Part shown: positions 1 through 12,177 of the stretch, in pieces
Layout of the letters: each line of letters begins with the position of its first letter
Numbering within the stretch: the stretch's first letter is position 1
The notes under the pieces: model-generated
What the model saw: the letters and a program-made list of their open reading frames with translations, nothing else
The model's database searches: none
What the model was told of the DNA's origin: nothing
DNA from: Rugalucina vietnamica
Taxonomy: Eukaryota; Mollusca; Bivalvia; Lucinida; Lucinidae
DNA length: 64,000 nucleotides
Direction of reading: 5' to 3'
Assembly: GCA_964017185.1 (NCBI GenBank)
Contig: OZ024875.1
Location: 30,203,456-30,267,455, forward strand
Program-made: the position numbers and the translations under genes

Positions 1-117
1 CTCAGATTACCATCAAATATTTTCCTTAAAATGTACTATTAACTAAGTGTCAAGAAACTTCCCACAGAAATCTTTAATAGCATATTCACACCTGACATTT
101 TACAATTGAAAACAACA

Positions 118-335
118 ACCTGTATAGGCGAAAACAAAGGCGCAGATCAGCTTCGCAGCAACTTCGAAGCTGATCTGCGCCTTTGTTTTTGTTCCTCGTA
201 TAGTACAATTCCTCTACTTTCTAAATCCAAAACTTCAAGCCCCCAGCAATCTTCAGTACCGCTGAACTGTACAGCCTGGTTTGTGTCTGACTTGGTTGTA
301 ATCCCACATTGTTGGTTTTCTCATGCGAAGGCTCA
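118..335. repeat. Hairpin MITE H1 (truncated at one end)
   Basis: H1 is the commonest repeat in the window. It is a non-autonomous element of about 235 bp with TGAGCC...GGCTCA ends. Near one end is a long self-complementary core: GCGAAAACAAAGGCGC, then GATCAGCTTCGC, then the reverse complement. This copy keeps the core (124-190) and the GGCTCA end but has lost the opposite terminus. It lies in the intron upstream of the last visible coatomer exon. The ORF-like translation ENKGADQLR across it is a by-product of the repeat. Confidence 0.8.
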
Positions 336-720
336 AATACTGTGTTTTCCATGCTTATGTCTCAAAACAATGTCTGCTCTAACTTTTGCTGTCTTAGGCA
401 AAAGTGCAACATTGCTTCGTTGGAAATTGACAAAAAGTATAAATGGGCTTTTTTCTTCATTGTAGACTCCTGTCACAGACAGTTATAAACATGAATGAAA
501 TAAATGTACATCTATCTAACCAATAGGAACAGACAAGCTATTCTGAGGCATCTTATTGAATTAAAGGGATAATATTTTTGTTTTAATATTGTTTTACATT
601 CCTTTCAAGATAATTTCATTCTTCTGGGACAAGCCAATCAGTGAGTGGGTTAAAAAAGAAGAGTATCCAAAGAAAAATCACATGACAAACCAACTGTATT
701 TAAGGACATTAGTAGCATAC

Positions 721-3700
721 CTCATCTCGGAGCATGGAGGACAGGAAGTTCATCATCACACCATGTTTTCGTGGAAACTTTAGACATAAGGACCTGGCAA
801 AAAATATCAATATAAAACATGATGTGGTTTTGTAAAGGGTTTATCTGAATTGTAATTATTATGTCTCATGCTTTTTCATTTACATAAAATCTCATAAAAG
901 CTGAAACTCTAAACCTTAATGGTGAATTTTTCTTGAAGTATTTCTAGTAATATTTCATTATTTGGTTTTGCAAAGAATGTGAAAAAGCATGTTTGTGTCA
1001 GAATTCAAATATGCTTTGGGTGTGTATTATATAAAACACTGGGCTTGCAAAAACATGTAAAGCAAAATAAATTGAATGTGTGGGAACATAAACTATGAAG
1101 TATTGGAACTATCAATAGACGTAACTAACAAATGTGCACATGTTAGCCTCATTACAAGACACTGGCTTTGAGGCTCTAAAACAGGTCCAACACAAGTGAT
1201 TGTACAGCCACATCAAGATTTTGCATGTAATGTATTTGTTCTAATTAGTGTGCATGCTCCAATAAGCGCACCCCCATGACTTTTCTGATGAAATTTTATT
1301 GGTCTTTATAGATAGAGGCAACTTTGAAAGAACAAGCGCACAATGTGCTTAATAACGAAAACGGCATTATGTACTTGTGTTATATGACATTGAGATACAA
1401 GAGAGCTTAAGACATTGCCAGCCTAACAATGTCTACATTTGTTTGAATTTAGGTTTAACATCCCAGTCAACAACTTTTCAGTCATATCAGAATGGTGCCA
1501 CCCCTTCCTGGGTTTTAACCAGTACTCTTAGGACTTAATGTGTCTTGCTTGAGGACACAACAAGGTGCCGCCAGTGGGGATTGAACCCAGGACCTCTTGA
1601 TTTGGAGTTCAATGCTCTACCAGAGATAACATGTAGATATATGCAGAAATTTACTGATCATTTTGAGAAAATGTTGCACTGTCACTTACTGTATGGCCTG
1701 TACCACCACAATCTTGAACTCATCAGAAATTTCCGACATGAAGGAAGAGATCTGCTTCATCAGGCGATCTACACTGCTCTCACTACCCGTCTGAAAAAAA
1801 TAACAGTCTGATTCATTTTCAAAGAAGACTTCCTTTTGTCATAGCTCCATCCATGTTATACAATTATTTGTAGAGAAATGGTATGCTTTTGCCAAAATGA
1901 GTGAATGCTACTAGACATGTATCTTTGACATAATCAACCAGGATTTTGTCCATTCTTTTCAACAGTGGAAACTAGAGGCCTACAAAATGACTTCCTTAAC
2001 AGTTACACAGCTGGTTATCTTAAGTCTTCAGAATTTTATGCAATACATGTATTTGAATTTTGAACATAAAATGTAATTCACAAATATTCAAAATCTAATC
2101 ATAAATTTGGCTGCTTATCATGAACTTTTACCTTGAGCAGGGTGGTAATGGCCAGTGTTGCTATGCTCCTGTTGCTATCGGTGATCAGGTTCTCAAGGTC
2201 AAGGTTACAGGCTGTCACTGCAGCTGGGTGTTTCATTGCAACCTAAAACACAAAAGCAAATCATTTGGAAATTCATAAACCCCACAGACACCAGTACTTC
2301 TAAGTGAAGTGGTAGTGGCTGTTGTTGCTATGCTCCTGTTGCTATCGGTGATCAGGCTTTCCAGGTCTAATTCCATAAAATTGATTTCATTTTCCTTCAA
2401 TTTCATTTTTATCATAAATTTATGTAATACAGATTCCCATTTCTGATGATCCGGACATGGAAATGTCTTGGACATATGAAATGCCAAATTATTTTGGCAC
2501 TTTCTATGACAAATTGTAAGAAGTTCTAACAGGGATCTACATAGTACACAATTTTTAAAACACTACCTTATTGAGTGTCCTAACAGCAGCAAACCTCAGA
2601 GTTGGCTTAGGTGAGCTACAGAACAGCTGTAACACTGAGACAGCAGGAGCAAGTTCTTTGGCTGTTGTTGCCTTCAGGTTGACAATGGCGTGAGCGGCTT
2701 CGTAGATGACAATCTCACTCTTATGTCGTAGACAACTCTCAATGAAGTCAAACATTGGGCTGTCAGAGCTGTAAATACATGCATACTATTTGAAAACTAG
2801 TTAACCAAAGAATTTTTCACAGACAGAAATAATGGATACATTTTGATACTTTTAATACAACCTATGGTGCTTAGCATGTTTAAAATAGGATAAAGTTTGT
2901 TGAAAAAGGATTAACTTAAGGTTTATTATGATTATTTTTATCAATATCAACCATCACCTTTCTGTCTCTGTCTCTGTCAATTTACCAGCATTTAGTTAGT
3001 GCACATTCTTTTGCCAACAACTACAAAATTATTCTAGTCAGCCAAGAAAATTATGGATGTTTGTCTGCATCTTTTCTCTTCTCATAAAGAGTAATATGGC
3101 TAATTATAAAGACCTACCCAGAGTCTTCATCTTCTATCAGCTTACTGGCAATTCTAATCTGAAAATGAAATGACATTTCAAGGATTGCCTGTGTAATATT
3201 TTTGAAACACAAATGGCTATTTGCAGTGATTACTTCAATCGTCTTTTTACTTTCAGAAATGATATAAATATGATCTTTCCTTTATACCTTGTTAGCAAAC
3301 CCAAAATCTACAGACTGAATTTGCTTTTAAGAAATAAGAAATCTTTTAGTTCAACGTTTCACTAAAGAAGGCACAACCTTAAGGCAAAACAAATGGAAGG
3401 AAAAATTTGTGTGATTTGCAACATCCCAGTTAATACATTTTTAGTCACTTCTGGATGGCGAGTCAACACTTTCTGGATAGTGCAAGTAATATGGGGACAA
3501 AATTGTCTTACTTAAAGACACAGCTCGATGAAATTAGGATATAGAAGTCAGGTTTATATTTGTAGAAATAGACTTCACGCTAGTTTTTCACTTACCAGTA
3601 GACAATAAGCATATGGTGACTTGAGGGAATGTTTGCTAAACTTGCTGACCAACTTTGTCACTGCCAACCTGTCATGTTTTCTGATGTGGTAAAGGAGTCC

Positions 3701-6700
3701 AAGAGCATGATACTGAAATGAGATTTGATAAAGATGAAAACTAGATTTTTGCCTAGGCGAAAACAAAGGCGCAGATCAGCTTCACAGTAACTGCGAAGCT
3801 GATCAGCGCCTTTGTTTTCGCTACATGGACAGTACAATTCATCTACATGTACATTCTAAATCCAAAATTTCCAGTCTCAAGTCATCTTCTGTGCTTGTAC
3901 AGCTCGGTTTGTGTCAGACCAGGTCGGAAACCCCAAAGACTGGTTTTCTCATGTCATGGCTCATATGTATCAAAAGTCATCAATGTATTACATACATTAT
4001 CCAAGATTTCTTTACAGTTTGTCCAAGAACACAATGTTTTGATGATTCTGGATTTTAACTTATAGTATGCAAATGAAAATGAAGCAGAAATTGGCATTTT
4101 TATTGAAATGTTTCAATCATAATTTCATGAATATTGTTTCATTTTCAGAGAACTTTCTAGTGCAAACAGATGAAAAATTTCATAGGAATAAACCATGCTC
4201 TACATCACAATCAATCATTATACTGTTGAGATTCTTTCACCAACCTTTCTGAAAGAAGATTCAGACAGAATGGCATTCGATTCAGTGTTCGTTAAGACCT
4301 GACTGACAGAAAAGCTGAAGAAATTAGTTGTGTTTATTTTGTATTGGGGCTTAATGTCCCAGTCAACAATTTTTCAGTCAAGTCAGGTTGGAACCACCAC
4401 TTACAGGGTAGTAAATGTGTCTTGCTCAAGGACTAAGCTTGGTGACTGTAGTGGGGATCAAACCTTGGACCTCTGATTCAGAGTTCTACGCTGGACCAGT
4501 AGGCCACCGCACTCCCCATGAAATCAGTTGTAAATCGGAGCTACGCTCGACCAGTAGGCCACCACACTCCCCCTGATATCAGTTTTAATAAAAGCCATAC
4601 CTGAACCATGATATTGTCACTAGAGACCGCCTCCTGAGCTTCATTAACCCATCTCTTCGTTATATCCTGGCTACCTTTACTCAAGTGCTGTAAACGAAAT
4701 TGTGAAAATATGCAAAACTTTTAACATGACAATGTTCAACTGTGCAGACTTTGGAGTGGATAGTAATAACACTGCTCAGATGCATTTATCAAAATGAAAA
4801 TTCATTTTTTTTCTGCAGTATTGGGTCTGAGCCACTCGGTTTCACATTGGGTGCTCACCAAAATGGAAAAGCTATTTATTGAAGAAAAAGCTATTATGGT
4901 TGATTTATATTGATGAAGTTCTTTGCCCCATATGCGGTAGTTAAACTGCTGTACTTACAACACTATAATAGTTGGGAAAGCAATTGGATATACAAAAACT
5001 CACCAGTGAAGATGCCAGGGCAGCACTAGAGACTGCATAACATTTATCTACAATGGCCTGCTTCATGTATCTCTCTATACTTTGCAACATAGTCGTCTGA
5101 AAAACAATATACCCATATATAAATTGTGTATCATATATGCTAACTACCAACCAATTAAAGAAGAAAAACAAAACAAATTTGTGTCAACAAACTAAGGATG
5201 AATCTCCAGAAGAATCAAATGCAGATTTAGGGTCTTCCAAGGGGCATACTTTCATGAAAACTTGTCGAGCAACTCTTAAAAAGCACTTGGCATGTGATAG
5301 TGAATTTCTATTCTTCATTCAAAATGTCCATAACCTTATCACTAGATAGTCGAAACAAAACACTCATGTACAACATCTCTTATGCAGTGTTCTGACAAAG
5401 CTTCCTTTTCGGCTGTGAGAGAACAAAGGCACAGCTCAACTACATAATAATCACACTGATTATCTGCTGGGTAAATAGGTGGAACAATCCAAAATGTCCT
5501 AATTTCAAGGCTCCATGGTTGTATAGGCAGGTTTACATTGAATGTCTGTTTTTTGAGACTCACAGCTTAATCAACTTACATCAGTGATAGAACAGAGGGC
5601 TCTGATAGCTGGTCCCCTAAACTGGTCCTCCTTGCCGGTCATATCTTTCATCAAACTGAAAGTAAATGTCAAACAGAATCATGAAAGAACACTTCTTAAT
5701 AAATGTCATTCACAATAACAAAGGCTACTTTAACAGCATATTTGTCTTTTTAAGCTTCGAACCAGTTTGCAATACCAACCATTTGAGCCGCAACACGAGA
5801 AAACAGGTCTTGGGAATTTCTGACCAGGTCTGACACAAACCGGCCTGTGCAGCTACAGAAGATGGCTATAAGCTTGTAATTTCGAATTTAGGTAGAAGAA
5901 TTATACTATCCATGAAGTGAAAACAAAAGGCGCTGATCAGCTGTTACTGCACAGCTTATCTGTGCCTTTGTTGTCGCATAGGCAAAAATTCAGTTTTCTC
6001 GTGACGAGGCTCATTTGATTGTTTTATAAGTATTTTGCAATACCAACCATTTGATTGTTTTATATAGAAGTATTGAAGAGTTTAAAAGCTTCAATTAGGA
6101 TTTTTAACTCACAATATTGTAAAATAAGTCATGAAGACAGTACCGCAGTTTTAAAGTCTTATCAGAAAGACAGGAGAAGCCTGGGCCCTGCTTTGCAAGG
6201 CAATGTCCTATTAAGCCTGGCGTCTTTTTAATAGGATATAGGCAAACAGAATAGCCCCAGACGTGACGCCGCAGAACGTGGCGTCACATCTGGGGCTATG
6301 CTGTTTGCTTGGAGGATTTTCAATGAAAAATGGAATAAACTTTAAAAGTCACTCCTAATGCCCCTAAACATGGAAGTGGACTCATCCAAATAAGGATGAA
6401 AAAGTCCATTCATCAAAAATGGGTTAATCACTATACCAGAGGATTGTTCAAAGCATTGTAACTGTTAACTGAATGGAAAATTACATTATACACTAACCTG
6501 CTGGTAACAATGATGACATCTTGAGCTATCTTTGACATGTCTTTGATACCCATGTAAACTAGACGACGCAGGGTGGGCTACAGAAAAAAAGAAAAAAATG
6601 CAAAGACTGAGTAATTTCACAAATTTAGGAGCATAAGATGGGTGTCATTTGTTCCAGCTATATTTTATTTATCTCTATACGAGTGATTCCCAAAGTCTGA

Positions 6701-9613
6701 ATACCTGAATCCTATGATTTTCAATTACTACTTTACCATAGTAGATTTTCAATTACTACTTTACCATAGTACCTCATGTCAAAATTAAATTTCAAAGAAC
6801 TTTATTGCAAAGCAAGAATAAGTTATTTTGATTCAAGAAATGTACTACAATACGACGGAAAATGTTAAGTCATACAGATCAGACCAGTAGGCCACCACAG
6901 AAATCCAAGAAATGACACTACAGCAATTTAGAACATTACCTATAAGTAATGACGAGGAAATGAACATTATAAGCAATGTGCTTCCATTCCGATCCTTTCA
7001 TCATGAATTTGTATTTGTACTTGTACTTTGGAAAGTTTGAATAAATATGTTTACATCAAGTAATGACGTCAATTATTCTGCCACGAAGGAATGGATGACC
7101 TCAAGGCTTGCTTAGAACTAATAATGTTGCTTAACTCATTTAAGCCTGGCGTCCTTTTTGTGGGACATAGGCAAACAGCATAGCCACAGATGTGACGCCG
7201 CAGAAAGCGGCGTCCCATCTGGGGCTATTCTGTTTGCTTAGAGAATTTTCATCGAAAAATTGAATAAAATTTAAAAATAACTCCTGGCGCCCCTAAAATG
7301 AAACTGGACTCGCCCAAATGATAATGATGGGAGAATCCATTCGTCAAATATGGGTTAATCAACTTACATCTTTAGACTGGAACAATTTCGTCATGGCAAA
7401 GAAAGCCTCCGTAGCTTCTGTACTGCCAATGGTCTGGTCTCCCTGCAATAAAGTCAGCAGACGCATGAGAAAATCAGCATTTAGGGTTTCTGAACAGAAG
7501 AAAATAAAATGACTGAGTTGTCTAGACAGGGTGGCGGAAGAAACTAAAGAAAATAAAATGACTGGGTTTCTGAACAGGTTCAAAAGACATCTTGATATAC
7601 AGCTATAATAGATGGACATTTCTGTAATAATCAGCCAGTATCATGCATATAGCTTACAAGAGGTATTTCATCCATCGTTAAACGCGTTTAAAAACTGGTT
7701 TTCAGTTAAATATTCCAGGTCAAATGAAGCAGTATTAGAAGCAAGATATTACTTTAAACTTCCTCTACCGAACATAAATGTATCAAATTTTTCAAAAGGT
7801 TGAAACATACCTGGTTGATAAGGTAAAGTATCTTGGTGAGAATGTGACTGCATTTTCTTGGATTGATGGGTGTATCATTGAAAGTTCTGGCCTGGAAAAG
7901 TAATTTCATACATAAATGGGTAAACAATTCACTCCATGAAGTAAAAAAAAGTCTTAGCTATTCAAGCTGTATATTAAATTCTAAACTGCAAAGAAAGTTA
8001 AAGATGTTCTGCTAGCCACAGCATAAAACGCATAGAACAAAGACTTAATGCAAATGCTGCGCTGAGTCTTCAATATATTCAAAAACGGTCTCATGCATTG
8101 TCAAACAGTTGTTAACAGTGCAGCTGATCAGTGCCTTTGTTTTTTCCAAACAGTTGGATAGCATGCTCCTTCTCCAGATCCTACATTCTGTATCCGAAAC
8201 TTCATTGTCTGTGGGTGCAGAGCTCATTTTATGTCAAACCTGGAAATTGGTTTTCTTATCACAGTCAGAATCTTCTCTTACCTCCTGTAGGACTGAGGTC
8301 TTGTCCAGATTGCCAAAAGGATTTCCACCACCTACAAAATATGCATGCATCCTGAGTGTAGCAAATTCAGATTTAAACATGATATCCAGTCAAAGATACT
8401 GCCAAGGCATTATGCACCAGCCATTTGTAGCCACTGCCCCTCCTCCCAAACCCCACTTCCGGAAAAGGGTAGGGGACAGCTGGGCTAAAGTATGGGGCAA
8501 TTACAAATAGATGAGAGAAAACAACTGTAGAATTAGTACTGAATGTTGAAAATCATTAGTTTTTCTACGTTTATTAAAAAATATTATATGCAATTTTGTG
8601 TTTTTTATCCGAAAATTTATGCTAGCAGCTACTGCTACAAATACGGTGGAGTACCTAACAAAAATCACACAATCAACACCGAATAACGCAATAATCAACA
8701 CCAAATAACGCATTTACTAATAAATTACAAAAACCGCAATCTGTTCTACATTAGTCTACAGGCAACCAATGCAAAGCTCCAGCTTATCCCCTGGGGTTGG
8801 GCTTATAGCAGGGCACTGAAGGCTGAAAAGTCATAATGCCCAACCTTCCCCGTAGTAGTTGCGAAACCTCACTCCAATATGTTCCGTTGCGGACCTTGAT
8901 GGTTCTATTTGATCAAAACAATTTCTTATTGAATAAAACAAGATTACACATGGTTGACACGTGGCGAGTGCATCCGAACTTGACCTTGACGTCACTGGGG
9001 TGCATTGAAGTCACAGCGCGCACTTTGCCACCTGAGCATAAAGAGCCGCTTTCTGATTGGCTTAGCGTTGTGGACCAAAAGTGAGCGCAAATGAGCTAAC
9101 TGAATGTGTAAATCTCACAGAAATTATGGATATAAAGCAGGAAATCAGAAACATCATCTGGAGACAAAATATAATATCTCTATGAACAGTATGCGAAGTG
9201 AGGCTGAGCAGGATTAAGTTTTTCACAGTGAATTTCGTGTTTGAAAATTTTATGTATACTGACGTAAAACATTTTTTTTCCCGGTTAGAACACCCATGGC
9301 ACTGAGGCTGTGTGACACATTCGGAATGCTAAAGTGTATACATGGAGATTGTAAACAAGAACTGAAGGTCTGAGTCTATCCCCGTAGGAGAGGAGGGAGG
9401 GGCAGAGGTTACAAATGTATGAAGCATTATGAGTTCATGCAGTTAACCTGTAACATCGGGAGATAAATACAATAGGGTGCGTGTCCCGTCGCTTCAATTT
9501 ATTGAATGTCACATATTTTCGCGACCACGTAATCGAATTTACAATTAAAGCTAGAGCAGGGTTCTATCAAACGAATTACCATCTTCTTCTTCTTTTTTGT
9601 CCCTCCTTAACAT
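721..9613 (-). CDS. COPG1: Coatomer subunit gamma, N-terminal 407 residues (14 exons, 3' part outside window)
   Basis: Gamma-COP is a subunit of the COPI coat that drives Golgi-to-ER and intra-Golgi vesicle transport. The translated exons follow the conserved family sequence in order: [74 protein letters not shown] and TDSNRSIAT. These belong to the helical adaptin-like trunk. Exons from the start are 9580-9613, 8282-8331, 7811-7891, 7368-7442, 6498-6577, 5580-5655, 5004-5096, 4601-4687, 3596-3712, 3118-3158, 2567-2768, 2132-2242, 1690-1790 and 721-793. Every junction is GT-AG and all phases close (1,221 nt = 407 codons). The start is the ATG at 9613, which opens an acidic/basic leader ([14 protein letters not shown]) as in the family. 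About 870 residues are usual for the family, so roughly half the protein lies beyond position 1. A single invertebrate gene equivalent to vertebrate COPG1/COPG2 is expected. Confidence 0.95.
1441..1628 (-). repeat. tRNA-derived SINE
   Basis: Read on the minus strand, the right-hand end resembles a tRNA gene. It has an A-box-like GGTAGAGCATTGAAC and a B-box GGTTCAATCCCC, the internal RNA polymerase III promoter. The body follows with the conserved words CCAGGAAGGGGTGGCACCATT and GTTGACTGGGATGTTA, each shared with other copies in the window. This is the best-preserved copy. It is intronic in the coatomer gamma gene. Confidence 0.7.
2302..2376 (-). pseudogene. Decayed partial copy of coatomer gamma exon 12
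   Basis: About 60 nt upstream of the true exon (2132-2242), the minus strand repeats its second half. It reads [20 protein letters not shown] against [20 protein letters not shown] in the real exon. The two share a run of roughly 29 identical nucleotides. The copy lacks the first part of the exon, has no convincing splice acceptor, and the donor AAG|GTAAAA has become an AGAAGTACTG context. It is best read as a local tandem duplication remnant, perhaps kept similar by gene conversion, not a usable alternative exon. Confidence 0.7.
3405..3530 (-). repeat. Degenerate SINE body fragment
   Basis: The words CATCCCAGTTAATACATTT and TTTAGTCACTTCTGGATGG match the body of the tRNA-derived SINE at 1441-1628 with many changes. 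The tRNA-like end is not recognisable. It lies in the intron between coatomer exons 9 and 10. Confidence 0.4.
3741..3963. repeat. Hairpin MITE H1, near full length
   Basis: The palindromic core is at 3756-3822, followed by the body and the GGTTTTCTCATGTCATGGCTCA end. It lies 30 bp into the intron upstream of the acceptor of coatomer exon 9. Confidence 0.8.
4331..4575 (-). repeat. tRNA-derived SINE with duplicated tRNA-like end
   Basis: The copy runs from the conserved body (TGTCCCAGTCAACAATTTTT) to the tRNA-like end. The end is duplicated: CTACGCTGGACCAGTAGGCCACC (4480-4508) recurs with small changes at 4541-4569. The duplicate stops about 25 bp before the donor of coatomer exon 8. Confidence 0.65.
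5784..6013. repeat. Hairpin MITE H1, diverged
   Basis: It starts TGAGCCGCAACACGAG and ends GACGAGGCTCA. The hairpin arms are imperfect (GATCAGCTGTTACTGCACAGC), so this is an older copy. It lies in the coatomer intron between exons 5 and 6. Confidence 0.75.
6211..6427. repeat. Inverted-repeat element C, copy 1
   Basis: A 217-bp unit runs from TTAAGCCTGGCGTC to ATGGGTTAA. It has an internal dyad around GACGCCGCAGAACGTGGCGTC, flanked by GCAAACAGAATAGCCCCAGA and its near complement. A second copy lies 0.9 kb away at 7131-7358, also in a coatomer gamma intron. It is probably a MITE, with no coding capacity. Confidence 0.65.
6716..6771. repeat. Two-copy 28-bp tandem duplication
   Basis: A 28-nt unit beginning GATTTTCAATTACTACTTTA is repeated exactly twice head to tail in the intron between coatomer exons 4 and 5. 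It is a simple local duplication. Confidence 0.7.
7131..7358. repeat. Inverted-repeat element C, copy 2
   Basis: This is the second copy of the unit at 6211-6427. It starts TTAACTCATTTAAGCCTGG and ends ATGGGTTAA, with an internal dyad GACGCCGCAGAAAGCGGCGTC. Its end lies nine bases from the 5' splice site of coatomer exon 4 (7368), leaving GTAAGTTGA as the only original intron sequence there. Confidence 0.65.
8040..8250. repeat. Degenerate H1 MITE remnant
   Basis: The words CAGCTGATCAGTGCCTTTGTTTT and GTGGGTGCAGAGCTC align with the H1 body, but the hairpin is broken and neither end is clean. It lies upstream of the donor of coatomer exon 2. Confidence 0.45.
8332..9579. other. First intron of the coatomer gamma gene
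   Basis: No repeat family seen elsewhere in the window is obvious here. The stretch contains a perfect CRE-type palindrome TGACGTCA at about 8983-8990. A short run of TCAACACCGAATAACGCA/TCAACACCAAATAACGCA sits around 8670-8713. Neither can be given a function from sequence. Confidence 0.4.
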
Positions 9614-9953
9614 ATGCATTTTGAGCGTCTATGAGCCAAACTGACGGCTATTTTCGAGTGACAGGACTTTGGTTTTTTTAGCGATTGATTTTTTCACCAC
9701 GACACCGGTTCCACGTCAATTTGACAATACGCATGCGCAAAATTTTACTATTTGCTCGGAAGTCGTGTCAAGAATGACGGGTCTTTTCGCTAGAAGCCAG
9801 GTCTAACTTTCCTCCACATTCGTTTTTCCCCTTCAGTCCGTCTCACTCAACGCACAAGGCACTGTATTTTAACATAGGCGCTCGACGATTGGACCATTTG
9901 CTTTATTTTGACTTGCTCAACCGTTTTGGGACACTAACAAAATGTTCATGAAC
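9614..9953 (-). promoter_or_regulatory. Putative 5' UTR/promoter of the coatomer gamma gene
   Basis: This is the stretch immediately upstream of the ATG at 9613. At 9730-9739 it holds CGCATGCGCA, matching the palindromic NRF-1 binding core that is frequent in housekeeping promoters. The motif lies about 117 nt upstream of the start codon. No TATA box is evident. The upstream edge is set by the LINE debris that begins near 9954, so the promoter may be compact. The transcription start cannot be placed from sequence. Confidence 0.4.
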
Positions 9954-10004
9954 CGCAGGCTTAAGTCTTCCTTAACTTTCTTTTACAAGATTCACTGGAG
10001 TGTC
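9954..10004 (+). mobile_element. CR1/jockey-type LINE fragment, left part (split by later insertion)
   Basis: The translated words SSLTFFYKIH match the same LINE tail at 55,276-55,563, where they continue into SGTVSLDKDKYLTPAP. Here the continuation resumes at 14,956 after nearly 5 kb of younger LINE. The two parts are therefore one older copy interrupted by insertion. Confidence 0.7.
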
Positions 10005-10674
10005 TGGATATGCCTGGTCCAGATATGCAAAGACTGTTTCGGTAGACGGAGCGGAAGAAATCATCAGATTCAACGGTTCGGAAAGCGATACAGCAACATG
10101 TTGTGGAACATGCAGAGCGTGATAAGGCACTATAGATGTTACGGTCATCCACTGCATCCAAACCTAACTCCAGACGTCTTGACCTGTGTCTTGCCTCTGG
10201 GCACAGTTGGGTGAGGACGAGTGAGTGAGGTTGACGCTGCGCACCTCTTCCTCACTATAATTCAATTTCATAGCGCACGTCATCTTATTTCTCAACACAC
10301 AAGCACTTGCATACACAACAATTTCATCACACATGCACCCACATACCTACAAAAGTCCTGTGGCAATGGGCGAGCGGCGAAGCAGCAGGTGTAGGACACA
10401 CTGGGAGCTGTAGTTGCAGACCTGCACGCAGGCGGCTCAGTTCTATATGGTCGTTTTCCGTGAGGAGAAGCAGTAAGCGAAATTCGGCAGTCGGCTGAGC
10501 GACTGAGCAGACCTATTTAGGACCGCACTGCTCACCCCCGTAGCATGGGGAAGGGGCTAGAAAAGGTGCCCTAAACAATTGCCTGCTTCAAACCCCCTGG
10601 CTGGTTGACCGCGATCAGCGGGGATCCCTTTTTAGCGGTCGAAAAAATAAGAAAAAAAAACAAAGATAATCCCT

Positions 10675-12177
10675 TTGAGGATTGGCGCATGGAATGTGCG
10701 AACATTGATGGACAGTGCTGGGTCAAATAGACCGCAGCGTAGAACGGCCCTTGTGGGCAGAGAACTTGGGAGGTATGGAATTCAGATAGCAGCTCTGAGT
10801 GAGACTCGGTTAGCAGATGTTGGGGAGATCAAAGAAGTTGGTGCTGGATACACCTTCTTCTGGAGTGGACGCAAAAGTGAAGAGAGGCGTGAAGCAGGAG
10901 TTGGCTTTGCCATTAAAACAGAACTTGTTAGTAAGCTTTCAGGATTGCCAAAAGGCATCAATGACCGCCTAATGACATTGAGACTTCCTCTGTCAGGCAA
11001 TAAACATGCAACTATTGTCAGTGCCTATGCACCCACGATGACCAATCCAGATGAGATTAAAGACAAGTTCTATAATGACTTAGACGACATTATTTCTGCT
11101 ACACCCCGTACAGACAAACTTATCCTTCTTGGAGACTTTAATGCCAGAGTTGGTACAGACCACCAGACCTGGGAAGGAGTTATAGGTCCAGAAGGTGTTG
11201 GAAAGTGCAACAGCAATGGTCTCTTGCTTCTAAGGAAGTGTGCTGAACATGATCTTCTAATCACCAACACAGTCTTTCGTCTACCTAACAGAAATAAAAC
11301 ATCCTGGATGCATCCCCGTTCCAAACATTGGCATCTCATAGACTATGTTATAGTGCGGAGAACAGATAGGCAGGATGTCAGAGTGACAAAGACTATGTGT
11401 GGTGCAGACTGCTGGACAGACCATAGACTGGTTGTCAGCAAACTCAACCTTAGTATCCAGCCTGCGAGGCGACCTCAAGGCAAGAAAGCTGCTAAAAGAC
11501 TGGATGTCTCAAAGCTGAATCAAGACAGCATGCGACAAGCTTTCTTAACAGACATTTGCAACCAACTGGATGCAATCAATCTCAGTTCAGAGAACCCCGA
11601 AGAAAACTGGACAGTCTTCCATAAAACAGTTCATTCTTCAGCTGCTACTACTTTAGGACATCCATCTCGCAAACATCAAGACTGGTTTGATGAGAATGAT
11701 GACGAAATTCAGAAGCTTCTTGAAGAAAAACACAGATTGCACAAGGCACATCAAGATGATACTAGCTCAGTATCCAAGAAAGCAGCCTACAGCAACGTTT
11801 GTAAGACAGTCCAGACCAAGCTTAGGGACATGCAAGATTCCTGGCTGAGGAAGAAAACAGAAGAAATTCAGTCTTTTGCAGACAGAAAGGACATGAAGAA
11901 ATTTCATGATGCACTGAAAACCATTTATGGCCCTAAGAGTTCTGGAGCCACCACATTACTCAGTGCAGATGGAAACACTCTTCTCACAGACAAAGAGGCT
12001 ATCTTGAAAAGGTGGGCAGAACATTTCAATACTTTGCTAAATCGACCATCAAGCATCAATGAGGATGCAATTGACAGACTGCCACAGATAGAGTGCAATG
12101 TTCTGTTAGATGAATTGCAGATGCAATTCCTGCAGAGGTTTATAAGGCCGGGGGGCTACCCATGGCAGAGAAACTGA
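10675..12177 (+). CDS. LINE endonuclease domain and N-terminal part of polyprotein
   Basis: This is an exonuclease-endonuclease-phosphatase fold protein that nicks target DNA for target-primed reverse transcription. Visible motifs are GAWNVRTL at the start, SETRL (catalytic glutamate), [16 protein letters not shown] (catalytic Asp/Asn) and, near residue 245, WTDHRLV (catalytic Asp-His). There is no ATG before the first motif. The open frame starts after a TAA at 10648 and the first codon given is TTG, so the true N-terminus is unclear. After residue about 480 the frame shifts: the next 16 codons ([17 protein letters not shown]) are an out-of-frame reading of the reverse-transcriptase lead-in [12 protein letters not shown]. 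The usual linker before it is also missing, so there is a small deletion. Confidence 0.85.
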   Translation: MRIGAWNVRTLMDSAGSNRPQRRTALVGRELGRYGIQIAALSETRLADVGEIKEVGAGYTFFWSGRKSEERREAGVGFAIKTELVSKLSGLPKGINDRLMTLRLPLSGNKHATIVSAYAPTMTNPDEIKDKFYNDLDDIISATPRTDKLILLGDFNARVGTDHQTWEGVIGPEGVGKCNSNGLLLLRKCAEHDLLITNTVFRLPNRNKTSWMHPRSKHWHLIDYVIVRRTDRQDVRVTKTMCGADCWTDHRLVVSKLNLSIQPARRPQGKKAAKRLDVSKLNQDSMRQAFLTDICNQLDAINLSSENPEENWTVFHKTVHSSAATTLGHPSRKHQDWFDENDDEIQKLLEEKHRLHKAHQDDTSSVSKKAAYSNVCKTVQTKLRDMQDSWLRKKTEEIQSFADRKDMKKFHDALKTIYGPKSSGATTLLSADGNTLLTDKEAILKRWAEHFNTLLNRPSSINEDAIDRLPQIECNVLLDELQMQFLQRFIRPGGYPWQRN

